Below are positions 1 to 8,169 of a stretch of 64,000 nucleotides of DNA, piece after piece. The translations under genes and the position numbers were made by a program. The stretch lies in NCBI RefSeq assembly GCF_000169455.1, contig NZ_AAYC01000011.1:62001-126000 (forward strand), in the 5' to 3' direction. Each line of letters starts with the position of its first letter. Positions within the stretch are counted from its first letter, which is position 1. The notes under the pieces are model-generated. The model saw only the letters and a list, made by a program, of their open reading frames with translations. It had not been told where the DNA came from and searched no databases. This stretch comes from Roseobacter sp. SK209-2-6. Lineage in GTDB: Bacteria; Pseudomonadota; Alphaproteobacteria; Rhodobacterales; Rhodobacteraceae.

Positions 1-730
1 TGATGACCAGAGCGAGACCAATCCAAAACAGGAAGCGCCGTATCAGGGTGGCGAGATCGAAGTCCAACTCCATCAGTCCCGCGAGTTGCTGTTCCAGCAC
101 CGGATTGGCCTCAACCAGCAGGCTGAGCAGCAAAAATGTACCGCCTAGGGGAAAACCCCAGTTGCGCAACGCCTGCAGCAGCAAAGCTCGTTGGGGACCT
201 GAGCTATCACCTCGGCTGCGCAGCAGGGCAAGGAAATTCCTGATACCGCCAAGTGGGAGGGACTTGGCCAGTTTGCCGGTGGCTGAAAGCAGATCCAGCA
301 GCGGCGTGTCGGGTTCCTGCCGCAACCAGCTGACCGCCATGAGAGTGCCGAGGCCCAGAAACAGTGTTGAAAGCGCCTGATAATGCTCGATCACTGGCAG
401 GGCAGAGGCGAGCAGCAGCAAGGCGGGGCGGGTCGCATTGCGTGCCGATTGCGGTGGGCTACAGAGCAACACTGCCGCGAAGACCACAAAGGCAAACAGC
501 GCCAGCGACAACCCCGGTTGATACTGCCAAAAAAGGAAGTCCCCCAAAGCGGTCAGCGCCAGCAGGATCAGCGCCATCCGATACTCAGATTCCGGCAGCA
601 AACTGCCGGAAGAGCGGGGGACGCCCCTCCGAGGCTGCTCCTCCGTTTGCGCATTGTCTTCTACAGTCAGCCACCAGCTGTCCTGTGCGATCGATCTGGG
701 TACGCCACGAAGGGTCAATTGGCCTGTCAT
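1..730 (-). CDS. DUF4173-like multi-pass membrane protein (C-terminus outside the window)
   Basis: The frame is open from an ATG at 730 to the window edge, about 243 residues, so the C-terminal part is missing. A GGAG Shine-Dalgarno lies about 8 bases upstream. After about 45 soluble residues come hydrophobic stretches near residues 48-65 (ALILLALTALGDFLFW), 70-88, 100-135 and 195-212, so it is an inner-membrane protein. Start and order of segments resemble DUF4173/DUF4153 membrane proteins of Rhodobacteraceae, which have no established function. The family name is my recollection of the pattern, not a search result. It is transcribed away from the lytic transglycosylase, with 237 bp between the two starts. 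Confidence 0.75.
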   Translation of the reverse strand, partial: MTGQLTLRGVPRSIAQDSWWLTVEDNAQTEEQPRRGVPRSSGSLLPESEYRMALILLALTALGDFLFWQYQPGLSLALFAFVVFAAVLLCSPPQSARNATRPALLLLASALPVIEHYQALSTLFLGLGTLMAVSWLRQEPDTPLLDLLSATGKLAKSLPLGGIRNFLALLRSRGDSSGPQRALLLQALRNWGFPLGGTFLLLSLLVEANPVLEQQLAGLMELDFDLATLIRRFLFWIGLALVI

Positions 731-967
731 CACTGTCTCCGCTTGTTTTGGTCATTGTTCTGTTCTGTTCTGGATGGCAGGGCGGTTGCGCAGTTCCCCC
801 GCAAAAAACGTGCAGAAGATGTGCAGAAACTTGCTCAGGCGTGGCTGCGTTTGGCGGAAACTGGCAATTCCTCGCAAAGAGCCGTTTGCGAAGGCTGCCT
901 ACGCGTTGCAAGCGGGTCGGGATCGTCTAGACTTGGGGTAAGGACCTTAAAACAGGCGGGCAGATAG
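731..967. other. Divergent intergenic region
   Basis: A 237 bp spacer between the leftward membrane protein and the rightward lytic transglycosylase. It should hold both promoters, but I could not assign -35/-10 boxes with confidence. No open frame here looks like protein. Confidence 0.5.
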
Positions 968-2116
968 ATGATCCTTACAAGACGCAGCTTTGCATTTGGG
1001 TTGGGGGCCTTTGGCCTTGCGGCCTGCAGCGATAGTTCCGTGACTACGCCGGGGCAACCCGTGGTGAAACCGGGGCTACCGGCGGATCTGCGGCCAGTGC
1101 CAAACGCGGGCTATGATGCCTGGGTTGCCTCCTTTCAGGGCCGCGCGCAGGCGGCGGGCATCAGTGATGCAACCTTCCGTGCAGCTTTCCGGGGCGCGGG
1201 CTATCTGCCGGGGGTGATCAAGCGCGACCGCAACCAGACCGAATTCAAGCGCACGCTGGAAGATTATCTGTCGATCGCGGTTTCGGACGAGCGGCTCACC
1301 AAGGGCCGTGCGGCCTATCAGCGCCACGGGGGCACCCTGCGGCGGCTTGAGGCGGAATACGGCGTTGCTGCAGAGATCATCACCGCGATCTGGGGGCTGG
1401 AGAGCTTTTACGGCGAGCGGCGCGGCGATGTGCCGGTGATCTCTGCCACCTCGACCCTGGCCTATGACGGCCGGCGGGGCAGTTTCTTTGAGAAACAGCT
1501 GATTGCGGCGCTGAAGATCCTGCAGAACGGCGATATCAGCCCGGCGCGGATGACCGGCAGCTGGGCGGGTGCCATGGGGCACACCCAGTTCATTCCGACC
1601 TCTTATCAGGCTTATGCGGTGGATTTTACCGGCGACGGACGCCGTGATATCTGGTCCGAGGATCCCAGTGATGCGCTTGCTTCGACTGCCGCCTATCTGG
1701 CGCGCAATGGATGGACCCGGGGGCTGCGCTGGGGCGGTGAGGCCGGGGCAGGGGCGCCATCCGGCACCGTGATCCAGCCGCAGGAGGGCGGGCCGAAGTT
1801 TGCGGTGACCAGCAATTTCCGAGCCATCAAGCGTTATAACAACTCGGATGCCTATGCCATCGGTGTCGGACATTTGGCGGACCGCATCGCCGGTGCGGGC
1901 CCCCTGCGCGGCAAATTCCCGCCGGATGCCAATGGCTTGACCAAAGATGACCGCATCGCCCTGCAGCGGCGTCTGACCGCCAAGGGCTTTGACACCGGCG
2001 GCGCTGACGGGGTGCTGGGGCCGAATAGCCAGGCCGCCATCCGCGCCTATCAGTCTAGCATCGGGCTGCCCGCGACCGGCCAGCCTTCACCAGAGCTGCT
2101 GCGCAGGCTGGGGTAG
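968..2116 (+). CDS. Lytic murein transglycosylase, MltB family, lipoprotein
   Basis: A 382-residue protein expected to cleave peptidoglycan between MurNAc and GlcNAc, leaving 1,6-anhydro-MurNAc. The N-terminus is a lipoprotein signal: TRRSF near residues 4-8, a hydrophobic core and a lipobox LAAC with Cys20. The SLT_2 (MltB) domain spans about residues 45-315. WGLES at 142-146 supplies the catalytic Glu145, and GAMGHTQFIPTSY at 201-213 is the family signature. A C-terminal PG_binding_1 domain covers about 325-382 (ALQRRL, DGVLGP, AIRAYQ). This two-domain layout is usual in alphaproteobacteria. It appears to be a single-gene unit, followed by a toxin-antitoxin pair. Confidence 0.9.
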   Translation: MILTRRSFAFGLGAFGLAACSDSSVTTPGQPVVKPGLPADLRPVPNAGYDAWVASFQGRAQAAGISDATFRAAFRGAGYLPGVIKRDRNQTEFKRTLEDYLSIAVSDERLTKGRAAYQRHGGTLRRLEAEYGVAAEIITAIWGLESFYGERRGDVPVISATSTLAYDGRRGSFFEKQLIAALKILQNGDISPARMTGSWAGAMGHTQFIPTSYQAYAVDFTGDGRRDIWSEDPSDALASTAAYLARNGWTRGLRWGGEAGAGAPSGTVIQPQEGGPKFAVTSNFRAIKRYNNSDAYAIGVGHLADRIAGAGPLRGKFPPDANGLTKDDRIALQRRLTAKGFDTGGADGVLGPNSQAAIRAYQSSIGLPATGQPSPELLRRLG

Positions 2117-2166
2117 GGGTTATCGGCGGCGGCGCGCGCTGTCCTTGAATATTGGCGGTTCTTCAC

Positions 2167-2184
2167 GTATATACATTCATATAC
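2167..2184. promoter_or_regulatory. Palindromic operator ahead of the toxin-antitoxin pair
   Basis: GTATAT, six bases, ATATAC: a perfect 6-bp inverted repeat. It lies 27 bp before the antitoxin ATG and overlaps AT-rich promoter-like sequence. AbrB/MazE-type antitoxins normally bind such palindromes to repress their own operon. The assignment follows from position and symmetry only. Confidence 0.5.
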
Positions 2185-2211
2185 ACAGTCGCCAATCTGC
2201 AAGGGCCAGAG

Positions 2212-2436
2212 ATGATCGAGACCAAAATCCGCAAGGTCGGCAACTCTGCCGTCCTTACCCTGACGACAGAAATGCTGGCCATCTTGGACGCCAAGGAGGG
2301 TGATACTCTCTTTGTGGTGCGCGGCGATGACGGCAGCCTCCGGGTGATGGCGCATGACCCCTCGGTGGCGGAGGCCTTGGCTGCGGCTGAGGCGGTGATG
2401 GACGAAAACCGGGATCTGCTTCAGGCCCTGGCATGA
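2212..2436 (+). CDS. AbrB/MazE-type antitoxin
   Basis: A 74-residue protein. The N-terminal half is a SpoVT/AbrB swapped-hairpin domain (IRKVGNSAVLTL at about 5-16, EGDTLFVV further on), which binds the operator. The C-terminal tail (about 48-74, VAEALAAAEAVMDENRDLL) is acidic and helical and should wrap around the toxin. I place the start at 2212 because homology begins with MIETKIRKVG. An upstream in-frame ATG at 2152 would put the palindromic operator inside the gene. Its stop overlaps the toxin start (ATGA), so the two are translationally coupled. Pairing an AbrB-fold antitoxin with a Doc toxin is less familiar than Phd-Doc, though known. Confidence 0.85.
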   Translation: MIETKIRKVGNSAVLTLTTEMLAILDAKEGDTLFVVRGDDGSLRVMAHDPSVAEALAAAEAVMDENRDLLQALA

Positions 2437-2822
2437 CGCCGCCTATTTGGGTGCCACTGGCGGTAGTCACCATTTTTCATGACCGGCAGATTTCCCGCCA
2501 TGGCGGCGCGCCGGGTATGCGCGACCGCGCGCTGTTGGAGATGGGCTGTGCAAGGGCGATGAACCTTGCGGCCTATTCCGAGGAGGCAACCCTGGCCGAT
2601 ATTGCTGCCGCCTATGCTTTTGGCATCGCCAAGGCCCATGCCTTTGTGGATGGCAACAAACGCACGGCCTTTGTGACGGCGGTGACTTTCCTGCGCCTCA
2701 ATGGTTATCACTTCCGCCCGGACCCAATAGAGGGCGTGCGGATGATGGAGGACCTTGCCCGCGGAGCCGTGGATGAGGCGCAGTTTTCCCAGTGGCTTTC
2801 TGCGGGAATGACGCCGCTTTGA
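2433..2822 (+). CDS. doc: Death-on-curing (Doc) toxin, Fic-fold kinase
   Basis: A 129-residue Fic/Doc protein. The Doc signature HxFxDGNKRTA is complete: His69, Phe71, Asp73, Gly74, Asn75, Lys76, Arg77. In P1 Doc this loop phosphorylates elongation factor EF-Tu and stops translation; the same target here is inferred from the family. Doc-type proteins have NKR where AMP-transferring Fic proteins usually have GNGR, so a kinase is the better guess. The start ATG lies inside the antitoxin's last codons. Length and ends match full-length Doc, so the toxin looks intact. Confidence 0.88.
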   Translation: MTPPIWVPLAVVTIFHDRQISRHGGAPGMRDRALLEMGCARAMNLAAYSEEATLADIAAAYAFGIAKAHAFVDGNKRTAFVTAVTFLRLNGYHFRPDPIEGVRMMEDLARGAVDEAQFSQWLSAGMTPL

Positions 2823-2919
2823 AAAGGCGCGTGATGCCTTTCCTTGGGGGGCTCAGGTGCAATGCCATTTTTTAACAGGGTGCCAACCTAGAGCGTCACC
2901 CGTCCAAGCAGCAGCTCAG

Positions 2920-2981
2920 TTTGGAGAGCTCGAGGGCAATGGTTGACCTCGGGAAGGTGCATAGCGCCTTCCCGTTTTGCC
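2920..2981 (+). repeat. Dispersed intergenic repeat A, copy 1, with 10-bp hairpin
   Basis: A roughly 62-bp unit that recurs at 34707-34769. Shared blocks, in order, are TTTGGAGA, GAGGGC, TGG.TGA, then GGGAAGGTGC, a 3-base loop and GCGCCTTCCC, then TTTGCC. The hairpin (2951-2973) has one G.T pair and is followed by GTTTTG, so it may end the toxin-antitoxin transcript. Confidence 0.7.
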
Positions 2982-3006
2982 GGAGGCAAACCTGCGGTTT
3001 GATGGG

Positions 3007-3040
3007 AAGGTCAGGCGCTGCCCGGCTCAATGGCCGGGCC
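3007..3040. repeat. Dispersed repeat B, copy 1 (degenerate arm)
   Basis: The 17 bases AAGGTCAGGCGCTGCCC at 3007-3023 are identical to those at 18073-18089. Here the right arm has diverged and only CCCGGC/GCCGGG around TCAATG still pairs. The other copy is a perfect 12-bp hairpin. Confidence 0.65.
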
Positions 3041-3082
3041 GGACTTCACAAACGAACCGACAAAGGTACTCAGGAAGAAGCC

Positions 3083-4633
3083 CTAGAACATCACCCTTGG
3101 CAGATAGGTGGCGATCTGCGGCAGGAACCAGATCAGCGCCACCGCCAGCACTTGGATCAGGATGAAGGGGGCAACCCCGGCATAGATCTGGCCCGTGGTG
3201 ATCTCCTTTGGTGCTGCGCCGCGCAGGTAGAACAGCGAGAACCCGAAGGGTGGTGTCAGGAAGGAGGTCTGCAGATTGATCGCAATCAGCACCGAGAGCC
3301 AGATCGGATCATGTCCCATCAGGATCAGCGCAGGCAGCACCAGGGGCAGCACGATCACCGAGATCTCCACAAAGTCGAGGAAGAAGCCCAGGACAAAGAT
3401 GAAGAGCATCGAGAAGACCAGCGCCCCCATCGGACCGCCGGGCATCTCAGCCAGGAACCCATGCACCCGGTCCTCGCCGCCCAGCCCGATAAAGACCAGC
3501 GAAAAGATCCCAGCCGCCAGGATGGTGGCAAAGATCATCGAGGTCATGGTGAGGGTGGAATTCAGCGCCGGCTGCAGTACCTTCTCCGCAATAAGGTTGC
3601 GCAGGGCCATCAGAATGGCCGCCAGCCCTGCAAGGGTGAGCAGCACATATAGGGCACCCAGCGCATAGTCGCCGCCGGTCAGGTCACTGCGTTGCAGACG
3701 CACCGGGAACAGCCCTGCGCCAATCGCCAGGAGGATCAGGCAGGCGGTGCCAATCAGCAAGAAACGCCGGTTGGCGCCTGCTTTGACCGCAGCCATCAGC
3801 ACCGCACCGATACCGCCGACCGATGCCGCCTCGGTGGGGGAGGCAATGCCGCTGAGGATGGCGCCCAGCACCGCCAGGATCAGTAGGATCGCGGGCAGGA
3901 TGGCTTGCAGCACTTCTGCCAGAGGCGGGCGCGGCAGATCGGATGGGGCAGGGGGCAGATCCTGCGGCCGCAGCGCCCCCCGGATCAGCACATAGAGGAT
4001 ATAGAGACCCACCAAGGTGAGGCCCGGCAAGAGGGCAGAGGCAAAGATCTGCCCGACGGATATGGTCTCGATCGAGAACTTGCCCTGCTCATACTGGGCC
4101 TGCTGATAGGAATTAGAGACCACATCCGAGAGGATGATCAACAGAGTTGAGGGCGGGATGATCTGGCCCAGGGTTCCGGCTGAACAGACCAGTCCGGAGG
4201 CCACGCGGGGGTCATATCCCGCGCGCAGCATCGTCGGCAGGGCAATCATGCCCATGGCGACCACGGTTGCGCCGACAATCCCGGTGGAGGCCGCCAGCAG
4301 CATGCCCACCAGAATGACGGAGATCCCCAACCCGCCGCGCAGCTGTCCGAAGGAGCGGCCCATTGTGTCGAGCATATCCTCGGCGATACGGCTCTTTTCC
4401 AGGATCGCGCCCATCAGCACAAAGAGCGGGATGGCGATCAGCACATTGTTGGTCAACAGGCCAAAGATCCTCTGCGACATGGCCCCCAGAAGGTTGAGGT
4501 TCATCACCCCCAGTGCCCAGCCCAGGATGGCAAAGAGAATGGCGGTTCCGGCGATGGAAAAGGCCACTGGAAAGCCGGAGAGAATGGCCAGAACCAGGGC
4601 GGCGAACATCAGGATATCGAGATACTCAGCCAT
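3083..4633 (-). CDS. dctM: TRAP transporter large permease, DctM family
   Basis: A 516-residue inner-membrane protein rich in hydrophobic segments over its whole length. It is the ion-coupled transport subunit of a tripartite ATP-independent periplasmic transporter. The start MAEYLDILMFAAL and the GLVCSAGTLGQIIPPS and FLDFVEISVIVLPLVLP stretches are typical of DctM. It is about 80 residues longer than the common 430-residue form, with an extra loop and helices around residues 290-370, as in the larger keto-acid/mannitol-type permeases. It overlaps dctQ by 8 bp and is the last gene of dctP-dctQ-dctM. Confidence 0.92.
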   Translation of the reverse strand: MAEYLDILMFAALVLAILSGFPVAFSIAGTAILFAILGWALGVMNLNLLGAMSQRIFGLLTNNVLIAIPLFVLMGAILEKSRIAEDMLDTMGRSFGQLRGGLGISVILVGMLLAASTGIVGATVVAMGMIALPTMLRAGYDPRVASGLVCSAGTLGQIIPPSTLLIILSDVVSNSYQQAQYEQGKFSIETISVGQIFASALLPGLTLVGLYILYVLIRGALRPQDLPPAPSDLPRPPLAEVLQAILPAILLILAVLGAILSGIASPTEAASVGGIGAVLMAAVKAGANRRFLLIGTACLILLAIGAGLFPVRLQRSDLTGGDYALGALYVLLTLAGLAAILMALRNLIAEKVLQPALNSTLTMTSMIFATILAAGIFSLVFIGLGGEDRVHGFLAEMPGGPMGALVFSMLFIFVLGFFLDFVEISVIVLPLVLPALILMGHDPIWLSVLIAINLQTSFLTPPFGFSLFYLRGAAPKEITTGQIYAGVAPFILIQVLAVALIWFLPQIATYLPRVMF

Positions 4634-5129
4634 TGGCGCGCTCCCCGCCCAAAAGGATGCGTAAGACGCAGGCCAGGGATTGCAGCAGCACCAGGATGCA
4701 GAAGGCGGGGATCAGGCTTTTCAGCAGGAACACCGCCTTGATGCCACCCACGGAAATAGGACCCTCAAGGATCTTCCAGGAGTTCGCGACAGCGGGCCAG
4801 GAATAATAGATCACCATGACCATGGCGGGCATCAACAGGCAAAGATGCCCCAGGAGGTCGATGCGGTTTTTGCCCAGGGAGCCCAGCTTGTCATAGAAGA
4901 TGTCAACGCGGACATGGCCATCCATCAGCAGCGTATAGCCTGCGCCCAGCATGAACATGGCGGAATGCATATAGAGCACTGATTCCTGCGCCGCGATGGA
5001 GGAGAGCCCAAAGACATAGCGCGCAATGACGATGAGAAACTGCGCCAGCAGCATCCCCAGCGCCAGCCAGCGCGTGAGGCTGCCCGTGGTCCGGCTGATG
5101 CCGTCCAGGAAGTGAAGAAAGCCCTGCAT
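4626..5129 (-). CDS. dctQ: TRAP transporter small permease, DctQ family
   Basis: A four-helix membrane protein of about 167 residues, the small permease subunit that partners DctM. Hydrophobic segments lie near residues 18-40, 50-70, 90-112 and 132-152. I prefer the ATG at 5129 because AAAAGGGCGGAA directly precedes it. An in-frame ATG at 5144 has a poorer ribosome site. A stem-loop separates it from dctP, and its end overlaps dctM. Confidence 0.88.
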   Translation of the reverse strand: MQGFLHFLDGISRTTGSLTRWLALGMLLAQFLIVIARYVFGLSSIAAQESVLYMHSAMFMLGAGYTLLMDGHVRVDIFYDKLGSLGKNRIDLLGHLCLLMPAMVMVIYYSWPAVANSWKILEGPISVGGIKAVFLLKSLIPAFCILVLLQSLACVLRILLGGERANG

Positions 5130-5149
5130 TTCCGCCCTTTTCATGACAG

Positions 5150-5178
5150 CGGCGCGGGCCGTAGGAGGACCCGCGCCG
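5150..5178 (-). promoter_or_regulatory. Intercistronic stem-loop between dctP and dctQ
   Basis: A perfect 9-bp GC stem (CGGCGCGGG with CCCGCGCCG) around an 11-base loop, between the stop of dctP and the start of dctQ, without a U-run on the dct strand. Such elements often protect the 3' end of the binding-protein mRNA, so that it is made in excess over the permeases. Confidence 0.5.
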
Positions 5179-5203
5179 TGTTTTCAGTCTAGTTCGTTCC
5201 GCC

Positions 5204-6289
5204 TCAGTACCCCAGCACTTTGGCGCGGGCGTTCATCTGGCCGTTATCCGCATAGCTCATGTAGGAGCCAACGGAGTCGCGGTACTCGGTAAAGCTGGCG
5301 GTGATGCGGCGCACCAGTTCGTCCTCATCTTCTGCCAGCTCAGCCATGACCTCGGCCGCAGCGGCGCCCATGGCGGCGATCACGTCTGCGGGCAGGTTGC
5401 GCACCTGCACGCCCTCATTGGCAACCATCTGCGCCAGGGCCTTGGCGTGTTTGGTGGTGTATTCGGTCCAGACCGGATTATAGAGGCTCTCGCAGGCAAA
5501 GCTGACCGCCTGTTTCAGATCATCCGGCAGCTCTGCATAGGCGGTGGCATTGATGGCGCATTCTTCCGCGGAAGAGGGCTCGCCCACGCCGGGCCAGTAG
5601 TAGTTCTTGGCCACCTGATAGAAGCCAATGGCGCTGTCGGTCCAGGGGCCGATGAACTCACCCGCATCCAGGGCACCGGTCTGCAGCGCCTGGAACATGT
5701 CGCGCGGCCCCATGGCCTGCACGGCCATGCCGATCTTCGAGCACATCTCGGAAGCCAGGCCGGTGGTGCGGAACTTCAGGCCTTTGAGGTCATCCAGTGA
5801 GTGGATCTCATCGCGGAACCAGCCCTGCCATTGCGGGCCGGAGTTGCCGCAGAGAAAGGGCTTGAGGTTGAAGCGGGCGTAGATCTCATCATAGAGCGCC
5901 TGGCCGCCGCCATGGTAAAGCCAGCCGAATTGCTCATCCGCGCGAAGGCCAAAGGGCTGCGAGCCAAAAAGCAGGATGCCCTTGGATTTGGAGCCCCAAT
6001 AGGCCGGAACCGCGTGATAGAGCTCCGCCGTGCCTTCAGAGACCGCATCAAAGACGCCGCGTCCGGGCACCAGTTCACCTGCCGCATGCAGTTTTACAGT
6101 GATACGTCCGCCGGAGAGCGTGGTGATCCGGTCCGCCAGCATCTGTGCTGCGACACCGGGGCCAGGCAGGTTTTTCGGCCAGGCGGTGACCATATTCCAT
6201 TGGCGGATGCCCTGGGCCACAGCCGGTGCGGCCAGGGTGGAGGCGGCGGCGCCCGCGGCACCGATCTTGATGAAGTCTCTGCGTTTCAT
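5204..6289 (-). CDS. dctP: TRAP transporter periplasmic substrate-binding protein, DctP/TakP-like
   Basis: A 361-residue periplasmic binding protein. The N-terminus carries a twin-arginine signal (MKRRDFIK, then an Ala-rich core) with likely cleavage after AVA at residue 25. The body matches the DctP family, closest in my reading to TakP-type 2-oxoacid/carboxylate binders: AGELVPGRGVFDAVSEGT, WYH-type YHGGG, RTTGLASEM with the Arg that binds the carboxylate, and GEFIGPW. The exact substrate cannot be read from sequence. I use the ATG at 6289 because GGGGAG lies 5 bases before it; upstream in-frame starts add only a non-signal extension. First gene of the operon, divergent from a GntR regulator. 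Confidence 0.9.
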   Translation of the reverse strand: MKRRDFIKIGAAGAAASTLAAPAVAQGIRQWNMVTAWPKNLPGPGVAAQMLADRITTLSGGRITVKLHAAGELVPGRGVFDAVSEGTAELYHAVPAYWGSKSKGILLFGSQPFGLRADEQFGWLYHGGGQALYDEIYARFNLKPFLCGNSGPQWQGWFRDEIHSLDDLKGLKFRTTGLASEMCSKIGMAVQAMGPRDMFQALQTGALDAGEFIGPWTDSAIGFYQVAKNYYWPGVGEPSSAEECAINATAYAELPDDLKQAVSFACESLYNPVWTEYTTKHAKALAQMVANEGVQVRNLPADVIAAMGAAAAEVMAELAEDEDELVRRITASFTEYRDSVGSYMSYADNGQMNARAKVLGY

Positions 6290-6308
6290 GATGGCTCCCC
6301 GTTTTGTG

Positions 6309-6347
6309 ATGCTTTTATTAAGCATGTACTTGAGATTTTTAAGCATG
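6309..6347. promoter_or_regulatory. Candidate GntR operator at the dctP/gntR divergent promoter
   Basis: ATGCTT, TTATT, AAGCAT (6309-6325) is a perfect 6-bp inverted repeat. A second half site repeats TTAAGCATG (6318-6326 and 6339-6347) exactly 21 bp, two helical turns, away. It lies just upstream of dctP, where a repressor would block it. Assignment to the neighbouring regulator is by position. Confidence 0.45.
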
Positions 6348-6464
6348 GACATAATAATTTGTCAATCGGCCAGATCCGGGGGCGGGGGACTGGTACTAGG
6401 CACCAGAGTTTGGCTTTTGTGCGGATGACGGCTATAGGGCCTGCGGGCAGGGGAGAAACATCAG

Positions 6465-7163
6465 GTGAGCACGCGCAGCAGTTGGACCAGCATCCGGGAT
6501 GAGATCAAACGCCGCGTGCAGGCGCGTGAGGTTCTGCCGGGGGACAAACTGCCCAATGATCAGGAGCTTGCGCAGGAGTTTGGCTGTGCCCGCACGACGG
6601 TGCAGCGTGCCATGCAAGAGCTGGCAGCGACAGGCACCGTGGTACGCCGCCGCAAGGGTGGCACCACCGTGGCGGCGCATCCGGTGACCCGCACCACCTT
6701 TGACATTCCCATTACCCGGCTGGAGGTCGAGGCTCTGGGCCAGGACTATGGCTATTTCTTGGTCTCGCAGGGCATTGAGCAGATTTCGCGAAGCGCCGCC
6801 GCCTCTTTTGGGCTGCAGGATCAACCTGAGATGCTGCATGTGCGGGCGCTGCATCTGGCCGGCAACCGCCCCTATATCTATGAGGATCGCTGGATCAGCC
6901 AGGAGACCGTTCCGGAAATCCTGGATGTGGATCTGACCCGCGAAAGCGCGAATGAATGGCTGATCCTCAACCGCCCCTACAGCGACTGCGAGGTGCGGTT
7001 CTTGGCCAAAAAGGCAACCCCGCAGGAGGCGGAGCTGCTGGAGACCGAGGCGGGAGAGGCCCTCTTTGTGATGGAGCGTACCACCTGGAGCGATAGCGCG
7101 CCGATCACCCGTGTGCGGGCCATTGCAGCGCCGGGGTATCAACTAACTGCGCGCGCAAAATAG
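6465..7163 (+). CDS. GntR-family transcriptional regulator (HutC/UTRA subfamily)
   Basis: A 232-residue protein starting with GTG after a GGGGAG ribosome site. A GntR winged helix occupies about residues 5-75 (DKLPNDQELAQEF, CARTTVQRAMQELA). A UTRA ligand-binding domain follows (about 85-230; PYIYEDRWIS is characteristic). It is divergent from dctP and is the likely regulator of the TRAP transporter, responding to its substrate or a breakdown product. It is clearly related to the hutC product at 34829 but too distinct to be a recent copy. Confidence 0.88.
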   Translation: MSTRSSWTSIRDEIKRRVQAREVLPGDKLPNDQELAQEFGCARTTVQRAMQELAATGTVVRRRKGGTTVAAHPVTRTTFDIPITRLEVEALGQDYGYFLVSQGIEQISRSAAASFGLQDQPEMLHVRALHLAGNRPYIYEDRWISQETVPEILDVDLTRESANEWLILNRPYSDCEVRFLAKKATPQEAELLETEAGEALFVMERTTWSDSAPITRVRAIAAPGYQLTARAK

Positions 7164-7225
7164 CCTGTGTGTTTCTGCACGTTCCTATACCTTGAGGCCG
7201 GAGATAGCACTTTCCGCAGGGTCAA

Positions 7226-7244
7226 AATTCTATATAATGGAATT
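7226..7244 (+). promoter_or_regulatory. Promoter and candidate autoregulatory site of the IclR gene
   Basis: TATAAT at 7233-7238 is a perfect -10 hexamer lying inside an inverted repeat AATTC/GAATT with a 9-base spacer. The -35 position shows only a weak TTTCCG. A palindrome over the -10 box suggests self-repression by the gene just downstream. Confidence 0.45.
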
Positions 7245-7271
7245 CGAGACCACTAGAAGGCCCGCGGTATC

Positions 7272-8066
7272 ATGCGAGATCTGAAAGACGACAAGCGATT
7301 CGCCAATACGCTGGCGCGGGGGTTGAGCGTTCTGCGGGCCTTTGGGCCCAATGACGACGGGCTGGGCAATCTGGAGCTCTCGGAGCGCACCGGGCTGCCG
7401 CGCTCCACCGTGTCACGGCTGACCTTCACCCTATGCGCCCTGGGCTATCTGACCCATGGCCGCCACCACGAGAAATACCGGCTCGGCCCGGCGGCGCTGG
7501 CGCTTGGCAATATCGCCGGAGCCTCTTTTGGCTTTGTCGAAACCGCCGCGCCGATCATGCAGAGGCTTGCAGATGAGACCATGACCCTGCTGGGGGTCGC
7601 CATCCAGGATGACGACAGGATGCTGATTGTCAAAACCTGGCGGCCAAAGAACTCCACAACCACCTGGCTGGATGTTGGCTATCGGATGCCGCTTCTCACC
7701 TCTTCTAGTGGGGCAGCTTTCCTGGGGGCGCTCAGCCGCAGTGAGTTGCAAAAGCAGATGGCAGGGGTGGCGGATGAAGAACGCCAGCGCTATGAAGAGG
7801 CTCGCAAGCGCAATCAGGCCAAACTGTTAAATGATGGCTATGCTTTTGTGCAGGGCGACCAGCGCTATAACCTGTCGATCAATGCGATTGCTGCTCCCTA
7901 TCGGCCATCTGAATTTGGTGAGCCGGTGGTCTTTTTCTCTGGCGCGCGTGCGCAGGATCTGGACGACAAACGCATCGCCGACAGTCATGGCCCGGCCCTG
8001 GTGGCAGCACTGCAGGAGCTTCTGCACATCACCGGTCGCCGCTTTCCGGTCATGGCTGAAGAGTGA
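7272..8066 (+). CDS. IclR-family transcriptional regulator
   Basis: A 264-residue protein. The N-terminal winged helix (about 10-70; ERTGLPRSTVSRLTFTL) is followed by the IclR effector-binding domain (about 85-255), with the LPLLTSSSGAAFL-like loop here reading MPLLTSSSGAAFLG. Members often control aromatic or carboxylic-acid catabolism. No catabolic gene is directly beside it, so its target is unknown. It ends near a terminator shared with the converging CBS-domain gene. Confidence 0.88.
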   Translation: MRDLKDDKRFANTLARGLSVLRAFGPNDDGLGNLELSERTGLPRSTVSRLTFTLCALGYLTHGRHHEKYRLGPAALALGNIAGASFGFVETAAPIMQRLADETMTLLGVAIQDDDRMLIVKTWRPKNSTTTWLDVGYRMPLLTSSSGAAFLGALSRSELQKQMAGVADEERQRYEEARKRNQAKLLNDGYAFVQGDQRYNLSINAIAAPYRPSEFGEPVVFFSGARAQDLDDKRIADSHGPALVAALQELLHITGRRFPVMAEE

Positions 8067-8111
8067 TCCGCGAGAACGGGTATTCAGCGCTGCAACTTCA
8101 GAAGGCAACAA

Positions 8112-8143
8112 AACAAAAAAGGGCCCGGTTAGCGCGGGCCCTT
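8112..8143 (-). terminator. Rho-independent terminator of the CBS-domain gene
   Basis: AAGGGCCCG and CGGGCCCTT form a 9-bp stem around a 7-base loop. On the minus strand it is followed by a T-rich tail (TTTTTTGTTTTG). It lies between two converging genes and may also stop the IclR transcript. Confidence 0.8.
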
Positions 8144-8169
8144 AGAGTACCAATCAGCAAAGTGCGGGT

